A DNA stretch of 5,761 nucleotides from CAKSHP01 sp045590935 (GTDB lineage Bacteria; Bacillota; Clostridia; UBA1381; UMGS1253): assembly GCA_045590935.1 (NCBI GenBank), contig JAZNSA010000041.1:1-5761 (forward strand), read 5' to 3'. The notes under the pieces were generated by a model, which saw only the letters and a list, made by a program, of their open reading frames with translations, did not search any database and had not been told where the DNA came from. The position numbers were made by a program, and so were the translations under genes. Of this stretch, positions 1 to 5,743 are shown piece by piece. The first letter of the stretch is position 1; each line of letters starts with the position of its first letter.

Positions 1-57
1 TTTGTCTTGTGTAAAGGAGGGTGGCACTTGTGCGTAGAAGGCTATGGCAGAAACTGA
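1..57 (+). other. Left-edge segment: 3' end of an unidentified plus-strand transcript
   Basis: This short stretch lies just upstream of a strong plus-strand terminator, so something transcribed from outside the window probably ends here. Frame 1 is open from the edge to a TGA at 55-57, which abuts the terminator stem; it would give an 18-residue tail (FVLCKGGWHLCVEGYGRN). The other two frames stop earlier (35-37 in frame 2, 12-14 in frame 3). An AAAGGAGG stretch at 13-20 resembles a Shine-Dalgarno sequence but no convincing start follows it. Eighteen codons are too few to tell a coding tail from the end of a non-coding RNA, and I do not recognise either. Confidence 0.25.
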
Positions 58-90
58 AATGTCTCCCCGTTACATGGGGAGACATTTTTT
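57..90 (+). terminator. Intrinsic terminator, possibly bidirectional
   Basis: A 12-bp perfect stem pairs AAATGTCTCCCC (57-68) with GGGGAGACATTT (76-87) around a 7-nt loop (GTTACAT). A run of six T (85-90) begins in the stem base, a classical Rho-independent terminator on the plus strand. Read on the minus strand the same stem is followed by the weaker U-rich ATTTCAGTTTC. It lies about 20 nt beyond the methyltransferase stop codon, so it may also end that transcript. The plus-strand call is firm; minus-strand use is inferred. Confidence 0.88.
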
Positions 91-107
91 ATATCTTAAT
101 ATAACAA

Positions 108-1289
108 CTAATTCTCATCTTGTATATCTTGTATCTCGCTATACATTTCAATCGAAAGCGAAACGCCGAGGCTTTTTGAAAGTGCCCTGTATTCCTCTGC
201 CGCCTGCCTGTTCTCTCCGCCACGCTTAGTAGCTTTAATCATAAGGTTTTTCGGGGTTTCAAGCGGAGATATATATTCCATCGCAACAACGTCATACCCC
301 TTTGCCTTTAAGTAAAGCGCACGCATCGCATCTGTTAAAGTATCCGCAAGACGCGCCTTAAAAATCGGAAAATCGCAAAGCGGCTTAAATGGCTCATAAT
401 TATACTGACTGAGCATTTCCTTATGGCAACAGGGGACGCAAATTATTGCATCAACCTTGTTTCTTATTCCTACGCCGAGCGCCATATCCGTTGCAGTATC
501 GCAAGCGTGAAGCGAAACCATAAGGTCAATCTTTTCATCGGGCTGATAGCTGTTCATATCGGCGCATATAAATTTCATATTTCCATATCCGAGATTTTTT
601 GCAATTCTTTCAGATTCTTTTATAACGCCCTCGTTATAGTCAACGCCAATAAATCCGCAATTCATTTTTAAAATATCACGCATATAATAATTTAAAACAA
701 ACGACAAATACGACTTTCCGCAAGCGCAATCCAAAACTGTAACCCTTCTGTCCTTCGGAAGCTTTTCAATAACAGGCTTTGCAAGCTCAATAAAGTGGTC
801 GGTCTGATTATATTTTCGTATCATATCGTTTTTCAGCTTGCCGTCTTTTGTTAAAATTCCTATTTCAATAAGAAGCTTGTCCGCTTCGCCTATTTTTATT
901 ATATAATCTCTTTTTCCCTGGTCGATAACATTTGCCTGCGCCCCGCTATCCTTTTTAAAATCCGAGCTTCTTCTGTGCTGAGAAACGCCTCTGTCGCTTC
1001 CCTCAATTTCGATTTCTGCGCCTCGCTCAAAGTATGTAACAACTATTTTCTCGTAGCTTAAGCCTTCCGCCAAAATCTCTTTTGAAATGTCCGACTTTTT
1101 AATCGTTTTGCTTGTTCCGTTAAAGCGAAAAATAAAATCATCGTCGCTAGGCAAAACGCTTCCGACAAACTGCTTAACCCCCGATTTATAAACAAATTCT
1201 ACCTTTGAAAAGAACTCAAAATTATCATCCAACCTTAATAAAATCGCATCAAAAAAGAATTTTATTTTATCAATTGTTTGCTTTTTCAT
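108..1289 (-). CDS. Class I SAM-dependent methyltransferase, METTL25-like (Methyltransf_32 type)
   Basis: This 393-residue protein is probably a soluble cytoplasmic methyltransferase; I see no signal peptide or membrane segment. The C-terminal two thirds is a Rossmann-type SAM domain. Motif I is VLDCACGKSYLSF (185-197), the acidic end of strand 2 is GFIGVDYNE (D217), and CADM (242-245) is the likely adenine contact. The segment MVSLHACDTATDMAL (257-271), VPCCHKE (285-291) and a late TPKN (345-348) resemble, from memory, the family that includes eukaryotic METTL25 proteins and many unnamed bacterial enzymes. Residues 1-125 form a separate N-terminal region I cannot assign; the stretch around 98-125 is polar and looks like a linker. 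The substrate is unknown; RNA or protein are both possible. The ATG at 1287-1289 overlaps the stop of a 10-codon leader ORF (ATGA) and has only a poor site of its own: GAGG is just 2 nt away, and GCGGGG 8 nt away is a weak match. Translation may therefore depend on coupling. Methyltransferase confidence is high, family assignment good, function unknown. Confidence 0.85.
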   Translation of the reverse strand: MKKQTIDKIKFFFDAILLRLDDNFEFFSKVEFVYKSGVKQFVGSVLPSDDDFIFRFNGTSKTIKKSDISKEILAEGLSYEKIVVTYFERGAEIEIEGSDRGVSQHRRSSDFKKDSGAQANVIDQGKRDYIIKIGEADKLLIEIGILTKDGKLKNDMIRKYNQTDHFIELAKPVIEKLPKDRRVTVLDCACGKSYLSFVLNYYMRDILKMNCGFIGVDYNEGVIKESERIAKNLGYGNMKFICADMNSYQPDEKIDLMVSLHACDTATDMALGVGIRNKVDAIICVPCCHKEMLSQYNYEPFKPLCDFPIFKARLADTLTDAMRALYLKAKGYDVVAMEYISPLETPKNLMIKATKRGGENRQAAEEYRALSKSLGVSLSIEMYSEIQDIQDEN

Positions 1290-1318
1290 TTCCTCAACCC
1301 CGCATTTTTTCTAAACAT
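1286..1318 (-). CDS. Putative 10-residue leader peptide MFRKNAGLRK upstream of the methyltransferase
   Basis: An ATG at 1316-1318 opens a 10-codon frame ending in TGA at 1286-1288, which overlaps the methyltransferase ATG in the four bases ATGA. A strong Shine-Dalgarno AAGGAG (1328-1333) stands 9 nt before this ATG, better than anything in front of the methyltransferase. The arrangement suggests that ribosomes load here and pass to the methyltransferase by termination-reinitiation. The peptide is basic (four of ten residues K or R) and has no run of one amino acid, so it does not look like an amino-acid attenuator. The initiation signals and overlap are directly visible; that it is translated and matters is inference. 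It could be chance, because a 10-codon ORF carries little statistical weight. Confidence 0.45.
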   Translation of the reverse strand: MFRKNAGLRK

Positions 1319-1325
1319 AGCAATA

Positions 1326-1359
1326 TGCTCCTTATAGCTTTTTTGCCAAATAAGGAGCA
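1326..1359 (-). promoter_or_regulatory. 5' leader hairpin sequestering a Shine-Dalgarno
   Basis: On the minus strand TGCTCCTTAT (1359-1350) pairs perfectly over 10 bp with ATAAGGAGCA (1335-1326). The 14-nt loop contains an A6 run flanked by GC/GC that can add two inner pairs. The 3' arm contains the AAGGAG that serves the leader ORF, and the 5' arm contains its complement CTCCTT. When folded, the stem hides the ribosome binding site. It would begin about 8 nt from the 5' end of a transcript started at the adjacent promoter. No U-run follows on the minus strand (TATTGCTATG), so it is not a normal terminator for clpC. A role in translation control or in 5'-end mRNA stability is inferred. Confidence 0.6.
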
Positions 1360-1373
1360 ATCACTTCTTTTTA

Positions 1374-1402
1374 ATTATACATCATATACCAAAGCTTGTC
1401 AA
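1374..1402 (-). promoter_or_regulatory. Consensus sigma-A promoter for the methyltransferase
   Basis: Read on the minus strand, TTGACA (1402-1397) and TATAAT (1379-1374) are separated by exactly 17 nt (1396-1380), a perfect match to both vegetative hexamers at optimal spacing. The predicted transcription start is near 1366-1367, which leaves a leader of about 48 nt before the small ORF and about 77 nt before the methyltransferase. The -35 hexamer contains the clpC stop codon TGA (1401-1399), so the promoter lies partly inside clpC. No operator repeats are evident around it. It would drive the methyltransferase independently of the heat-shock operon, while read-through from clpC also remains possible. 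Confidence 0.85.
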
Positions 1403-3885
1403 CCGCTTATCTCGCAAGCTTTTTTAACCTCAACGCCAAGGTCGGAGTCCTTCACGCATACAACAACGCTATCGCCCTCGCAAACGTCATTTTCAAGCAT
1501 TTTTTCTGCAAGTAAATCCTCTATTCTGCTTTGAATTGCACGCCTTAATGGTCTTGCACCGTAAATAGGGTCGAAGCCCTCGTCTGCAATCAAGCTGACA
1601 GCATCATCGTTAAAGGAAATATTAATTCCGTTTGCCAAAAGCCTCTTTTTAAGCGTTTCAAGCATAAGCTCTGCAATCTTTTTGATTTCGTCCTTAACAA
1701 GCTTATGAAATACAATTGTTTCATCAACTCTGTTTAAAAATTCAGGACGGAAATTCTTTTTAAGCTCGGCTAAAACATTATCTCGTATTGTTTCGTAGTC
1801 ATTATCAGTATCGGCTCTGTCATCTGAGGTAAATCCAAAGGTTTTTCCTTTGGTGTCCGTTATAAGCCTTGCGCCTATATTCGATGTCATTATTACAACT
1901 GTATTTCTGAAATCAACTCTTCTACCCTGAGAGTCGGTTAAAATTCCGTCATCTAAAATTTGAAGAAGAATGTTAAAAACGTCGGGGTGAGCCTTTTCAA
2001 TTTCATCAAACAAAATAACGCTGTACGGCTTTCTTCTCACCTTTTCGGTAAGCTGTCCCGCATCGTCGTAGCCAACATATCCCGGAGGCGAGCCAACCAT
2101 TCTCGAAACAGAATGCTTTTCCATATATTCGCTCATATCGATACGAATCATATCGTCCTCCGAGCCGAACATAGCCTCTGCAAGTGCCTTTGAAAGCTCT
2201 GTTTTACCAACACCCGTAGGTCCTAGGAATATAAACGAGCCAATCGGTCTTTTTGGGTCTTTAAGTCCAACTCTGCCCCTTCTTATTGCCTTTGCAACAG
2301 CGCAAACAGCCTCCTTTTGCCCAATTACACGCTTGTGAAGCTCGGCTTCTAAGTTGATTAGCTTTTCCGCTTCATCTGTCGTAAGCCTTGTTACAGGAAC
2401 ATTTGTCCACTCTGAAACAACGGCGGCAATCTCTTTTTCGCCAACACATTTCTGCTCTGTTGTTTCCTTGTCCTTCCAGCTTCCCTTAACAGCCTCAAGC
2501 TCTGATTTAATCTTTGCTTCCTCATCCCTGAGAGTCGCCGCACGCTCAAAATCCTGAGTTGAAACGGCAACCTCTTTTTCGGTTTTGTTCTTATTAAGCT
2601 TATCTTCAAGCTCTTTTAACTGAGGTGGCGCAGTCAGCGCAGAAAGCCTTACCTTTGATGCCGCTTCGTCAATAAGGTCAATTGCCTTGTCGGGTAAAAA
2701 TCTGTCGGTTATATAGCGAACAGATAAATTAACCGCTGCTTTAATTGCCTCATCCGTAATTTTAACCGAATGGTGCGCCTCGTATTTATCACGAACACCC
2801 ATCAAAATCTGTATGCTTTCCTCTTCGGTAGGCTCGCCCACTGTTATAGGCTGAAAACGGCGTTCAAGTGCCGAATCCTTTTCGATATGCTTTCTGTATT
2901 CCTCAAGCGTTGTTGCGCCAATAACCTGAATTTCGCCCCTTGCAAGGCTCGGCTTTAAGATATTTGAAGCATCAATCGCCCCCTCTGCCGCTCCCGCACC
3001 GATTATCGTATGCATCTCGTCGATAAACAAAATAACATTTCCCGCTTTAACAACCTCGCCCATTGCATTTTTAAGTCTTTCTTCAAACTCACCCCTGTAC
3101 TTTGCTCCCGCAATCATAAGGGATAGGTCTAGGGTAAACAATCTCTTGTTTTTAAGGGTTTCGGGAACATCGCCGCTAACGATTTTTTGCGCCAGACCTT
3201 CGGCAACAGCAGTTTTACCAACACCCGGCTCACCGATTAAGCACGGATTGTTTTTCGTTCTTCTCGACAAAATCTGAACAACTCTTGAAATTTCCTTGTC
3301 TCTGCCGATAACGGGGTCGAATTTTCCCTCTTTTGCCATCTGCGTGAAATCTCTTCCAAATTGGTCTAAAGTAGGCGTTTTTGTTTTGCCCTGACTCTTT
3401 TGCTGAGTGTGCTCGTATTCTGCTGAATTATCTTCCTCGCTTCCACGAGTTACCCTTTCAATTATTTGAGTATAAACGCTTTGAATGTCTGCGCCCAAAT
3501 CACGCAAAATCTTTACCGCAACGCTCTCGCCATCACGCAAAATTGCCATCAAGAGATGTTCTGTACCGATGAAATTATGGGTAAGCCTTCTTGCTTCCGT
3601 AAAACTAAGCTCAATAATACGCTTTGTTCTCGGGGTAAGCATAAGCTGAGAATTTTTCTCAATAGGATTATTCCTTCCAATAAGCTCTTCAATTTTTTCA
3701 TAAACATCATCTTTATTAATTCCGAAGTTAGCCAAAATTTCGCCTGAAACGGCTGTTCCCTCGCCACAAAGCCCGTAAAGCAGATGTTCACTTCCTATAT
3801 AGTTATGTCCAAACTCGCACGCAACCCCGTGCGCCGCCTTTAGCGCCGCTTGCGCTTTTGGCGTAAACCTACTGTCAAACATCAT
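1399..3885 (-). CDS. clpC: ClpC, AAA+ unfoldase of the ClpCP protease
   Basis: This 828-residue Hsp100 protein is the ATP-driven hexameric unfoldase that feeds substrates to ClpP in the cytoplasm. Two Clp N repeats (about 1-75 and 79-148) each carry the G-[ST]-E-H-L-L motif (E33, E109), positions that in Bacillus ClpC contribute to phosphoarginine-binding pockets. D1 has Walker A GEPGVGKT (218-225), a KYRG pore loop (262-265), Walker B ILFIDE (285-290) and RRF (342-344). The middle domain (about 418-475) includes a UVR-like coiled-coil segment (FERAATLRDEE, 446-456) that binds adaptors such as McsB or MecA in relatives. D2 has GPTGVGKT (555-562), the GYVG pore loop (602-605), VILFDE (623-628) and sensor-2 GARPLRR (776-782). 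FGF at 683-685 corresponds to the [LIV]GF loop that docks on ClpP. The length is slightly above Bacillus ClpC (810). A strong AGGAGG (3899-3894) overlaps the mcsB TAG stop and stands 8 nt before the first of two adjacent ATG codons; Bacillus ClpC also begins MMF, so the first ATG is kept. No terminator follows. Confidence 0.98.
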   Translation of the reverse strand: MMFDSRFTPKAQAALKAAHGVACEFGHNYIGSEHLLYGLCGEGTAVSGEILANFGINKDDVYEKIEELIGRNNPIEKNSQLMLTPRTKRIIELSFTEARRLTHNFIGTEHLLMAILRDGESVAVKILRDLGADIQSVYTQIIERVTRGSEEDNSAEYEHTQQKSQGKTKTPTLDQFGRDFTQMAKEGKFDPVIGRDKEISRVVQILSRRTKNNPCLIGEPGVGKTAVAEGLAQKIVSGDVPETLKNKRLFTLDLSLMIAGAKYRGEFEERLKNAMGEVVKAGNVILFIDEMHTIIGAGAAEGAIDASNILKPSLARGEIQVIGATTLEEYRKHIEKDSALERRFQPITVGEPTEEESIQILMGVRDKYEAHHSVKITDEAIKAAVNLSVRYITDRFLPDKAIDLIDEAASKVRLSALTAPPQLKELEDKLNKNKTEKEVAVSTQDFERAATLRDEEAKIKSELEAVKGSWKDKETTEQKCVGEKEIAAVVSEWTNVPVTRLTTDEAEKLINLEAELHKRVIGQKEAVCAVAKAIRRGRVGLKDPKRPIGSFIFLGPTGVGKTELSKALAEAMFGSEDDMIRIDMSEYMEKHSVSRMVGSPPGYVGYDDAGQLTEKVRRKPYSVILFDEIEKAHPDVFNILLQILDDGILTDSQGRRVDFRNTVVIMTSNIGARLITDTKGKTFGFTSDDRADTDNDYETIRDNVLAELKKNFRPEFLNRVDETIVFHKLVKDEIKKIAELMLETLKKRLLANGINISFNDDAVSLIADEGFDPIYGARPLRRAIQSRIEDLLAEKMLENDVCEGDSVVVCVKDSDLGVEVKKACEISG

Positions 3886-3897
3886 AAAAATCCCCTC

Positions 3898-4899
3898 CTA
3901 AATCTTTTCATTAACTATTTTTGCTCTGAATTTGTCTCGCATAGCCGCGCTAAGCTCACCGCCGTTTTCAAGGCATATATGCGCAGGCTCACACAAAACA
4001 ATAAGCTCATTAATCTTGCTTAAATCCGTTAAGTCAAATATATTTAAGCAAACGCCAAGCTTCAAGGTTGACAAAAGCTGTCCGCACTCAGTTGAGGTAA
4101 GCTTCTTTGCATATTTTAACGTTCCGTACGCGCGATACACCTTGTCTGTCATTTCGTCTTTATTCATCTTATAAAGCTTATCACGAAGCTCTCTTTCAGT
4201 TTGAATAATCTGCTTTGTTATATTTTCAAGCTTGCGGATTATATCCTCTTCGCCAACCCCTAAGGTTATCTGATTGGAAAGCTGATACATATCGCCCTTG
4301 GATTCGCTTCCCTCGCCGTATATACCTCTCATCGTAAGCCCCATTTTTCCGATTTCACCAATTAACATATTCATTCTTCCTGCCATGCTGAGTGCGGGCA
4401 GATAGAGCATAACCGATGCCCTTAGTCCAGTTCCCGCATTTGTCGGGCATTTTGTTAAAAAGCCGTATTCCTCATGGTATGCATACGAGAGCTTTTTTCC
4501 AATCATATCGTCAAGCTCGCTTGCTCTTTTATAAGCCTCTCCAAGCTCAAGCCCCGCTCGTATAACCTGAAGCCTTATATGGTCCTCCTCGCCAAGCATA
4601 ATAGAAACGCCGCTGTCCTTGCCTAAAAACACACTTTTGTTTTTTCCCTTTAACATCTGCGGACTTATTAAATGCTGTTCAACGAGTACTCTGCAATTAA
4701 GCTCAGGCGCATTATCAAGATTTAAAAATTCAAATTCCTCGCCCCCAAGAGCCTCTCTTACCGCATTTGAAATTTCCTCTGCTTGCTCTTTTGTATAATT
4801 TGGCGGAAAGGCAATGTCTTTTGAATTTCTCGCAAGGCGAATTCTCGTGCTTACAACTACGTCGTTATCCGCACCGCTGTTTTTATACCACATTTTCAT
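3898..4899 (-). CDS. mcsB: McsB, protein-arginine kinase
   Basis: McsB phosphorylates arginine side chains on proteins, using ATP, with a phosphagen-kinase fold. This inactivates CtsR and marks aberrant proteins for ClpCP. The 333 residues contain STRIRLARN (17-25), GEEDHIRLQ (103-111) with the presumed catalytic acidic pair, CPTNAGTGLRASVM (151-164) with the conserved cysteine C151, RGIYGEGSE (191-199) and SNQITLG (208-214). Near the C-terminus RDKFRA (321-326) is the RDxxRA signature of the allosteric phosphoarginine pocket that separates McsB from guanidino-kinases. Bacillus McsB is about 363 residues; this protein is shorter at both ends but keeps every core motif. Its ATG overlaps the mcsA TGA (ATGA), and GGTGG lies 6 nt upstream inside mcsA. 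The second in-frame ATG (4891-4893) is 6 nt further from that site and less likely. Translation is probably coupled to mcsA, consistent with the McsA-McsB complex. Confidence 0.97.
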   Translation of the reverse strand: MKMWYKNSGADNDVVVSTRIRLARNSKDIAFPPNYTKEQAEEISNAVREALGGEEFEFLNLDNAPELNCRVLVEQHLISPQMLKGKNKSVFLGKDSGVSIMLGEEDHIRLQVIRAGLELGEAYKRASELDDMIGKKLSYAYHEEYGFLTKCPTNAGTGLRASVMLYLPALSMAGRMNMLIGEIGKMGLTMRGIYGEGSESKGDMYQLSNQITLGVGEEDIIRKLENITKQIIQTERELRDKLYKMNKDEMTDKVYRAYGTLKYAKKLTSTECGQLLSTLKLGVCLNIFDLTDLSKINELIVLCEPAHICLENGGELSAAMRDKFRAKIVNEKI

Positions 4900-5276
4900 A
4901 GCTTTCCACCTTCCCCTTCAAGTGCAATTATTTTATCTCTGAGCGTTGCCGCTTCTTCAAAATTTTGAAGCTCAATTGCCTCGCTAAGCTTTCTTCTTAG
5001 CTCATCAAGCTCGCTTTTAGCCTTGATTTTTTCGCTCATCTGAGCGCAAACCTTGCCCTTATGCTCGCTTGATGTATGAATGTTTTCAAGAACCTGCTTT
5101 GTATATTTTCCGAAAGCATCATAGCATTTTCCGCACCCGAACTTACCCTCTCTTAAAAATTGCGCCAAGCTCATCGAGCAATTCGGACACGAAATATTAT
5201 TGGTAGAAACGCTCGTCATTGGCTTAAAATTGAAAAACTCATCATCAAAAAAATCCGATAAAAAATCATATAACAT
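4896..5276 (-). CDS. mcsA: McsA-like activator of McsB, one zinc finger plus UVR domain
   Basis: McsA is the zinc-binding partner that activates the McsB kinase and helps modulate CtsR. Here the protein has 126 residues, against about 185 in Bacillus subtilis. It contains one four-cysteine finger, CPNC (30-33) and CGKC (48-51), inside the family signature FLREGKFGCGKCYDAF. A basic linker follows, then a C-terminal UVR coiled-coil (about 88-122; NFEEAATLRDKIIALE) like the one in the ClpC middle domain and in UvrB. The N-terminal CxxC...CxxC finger of Bacillus McsA is absent. The start is well fixed: AAGGAG (5291-5286), formed by the last ctsR codons, is 9 nt before the ATG, and only 4 nt separate the ctsR stop from it. 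There is thus no room for a missing domain in front. The N-terminus (MLYDFLSDFFDDEFF) is hydrophobic-acidic and resembles the inter-finger stretch of the longer proteins. Identity as McsA is firm from sequence and position. Confidence 0.93.
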   Translation of the reverse strand: MLYDFLSDFFDDEFFNFKPMTSVSTNNISCPNCSMSLAQFLREGKFGCGKCYDAFGKYTKQVLENIHTSSEHKGKVCAQMSEKIKAKSELDELRRKLSEAIELQNFEEAATLRDKIIALEGEGGKL

Positions 5277-5280
5277 AAAA

Positions 5281-5730
5281 TCAAACTCCTTCCAAGCTTA
5301 TCAGCATATTTTTTAAAACCTTTGCCCTGTAATTGTCCCTTATCGGCGAGTTAAACGGAATAATTCTATCCGAAACCGCCGCCAGAATAATATTTTTCTC
5401 TCTTAAGGTTATTATTCTGTCGCTTAGCATATTCGTAAGCATAGCCGCCGCCGAATTAAAGCTTATCTCATCGCCTATTGCATTAACAACGTGCATTATA
5501 TAATTGTTATTGCCAATATTTACCTTCTTTATTCTTATATACCCGCCACCGCCACGCTGACTTTCAACAAGGTAACCACGCTGGTCTGTAAACCTTGTTG
5601 CTATAACATAATTGATTTGCGACGGTGCACACGAAAAATGATTTGCAAGCTCATTTCTTTTTAATGTAACATCCGAATCGCTTTCGAGCATATCCAAAAG
5701 AAACTGCTCAATAATGTCGCTGACCTTCAT
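5281..5730 (-). CDS. ctsR: CtsR, transcriptional repressor of class III heat-shock genes
   Basis: CtsR is a dimeric winged-helix repressor of clp genes, including its own operon; heat and McsB/McsA release it from DNA. The 149-residue protein begins MKVSDIIEQFLLDML and has a helix-turn-helix near 23-46 (ELANHFSCAPSQINYVIATRF region). The diagnostic glycine-rich wing RGGGGYIRI (59-67) contains an arginine equivalent to the one contacted by DNA and phosphorylated in Bacillus/Geobacillus CtsR. The C-terminal helical domain (about 75-149) ends with RDNYRAKVLKNML, which contains an RDxxRA motif. A GTG at 5746-5748 would add six residues (MSGSDN), but the ATG at 5728-5730 is preferred. It is preceded at 5 nt by the good Shine-Dalgarno AGGAAGTGA, and MKVSDIIEQ aligns with the Bacillus start. 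It is the first gene of the operon; the promoter and CtsR-box repeats must lie beyond the right edge. Confidence 0.96.
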   Translation of the reverse strand: MKVSDIIEQFLLDMLESDSDVTLKRNELANHFSCAPSQINYVIATRFTDQRGYLVESQRGGGGYIRIKKVNIGNNNYIMHVVNAIGDEISFNSAAAMLTNMLSDRIITLREKNIILAAVSDRIIPFNSPIRDNYRAKVLKNMLISLEGV

Positions 5731-5734
5731 ATTA

Positions 5735-5743
5735 TCACTTCCT
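5735..5743 (-). promoter_or_regulatory. Ribosome binding site fixing the ctsR start
   Basis: AGGAAGTGA on the minus strand (5743-5735) differs by one base from the extended consensus AGGAGGTGA and ends 4 nt before the ATG at 5728-5730. The alternative GTG start (5746-5748) lies upstream of this site and has only A-rich sequence before it. This decides the shorter 149-residue form of CtsR. Confidence 0.8.

Noticed and set aside
30..104. GTG-initiated 24-codon ORF with AGGAGG 9 nt upstream (15-20)
   Set aside because: The spacing is acceptable, but the frame crosses the terminator stem and T-run, and the product (VRRRLWQKLK...) resembles nothing I know. It is more likely chance.
44..229. 61-codon plus-strand ORF starting MAETEMSPRYM
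   Set aside because: It runs through the intrinsic terminator at 57-90 and then lies antisense to the methyltransferase 3' end. AAAGGAGG at 13-20 is too far (23 nt) from its ATG to serve as a ribosome binding site.
1326..1376. The 1326-1359 hairpin as a terminator
   Set aside because: On the minus strand, the direction of clpC, no U-run follows the stem. A T-rich stretch (1365-1376) follows on the plus strand, but no plus-strand gene precedes it.
2391..2609. 72-codon minus-strand ORF and several plus-strand ORFs inside clpC and mcsB
   Set aside because: They are shadows of the strongly conserved ClpC and McsB frames, without ribosome binding sites or recognisable products.
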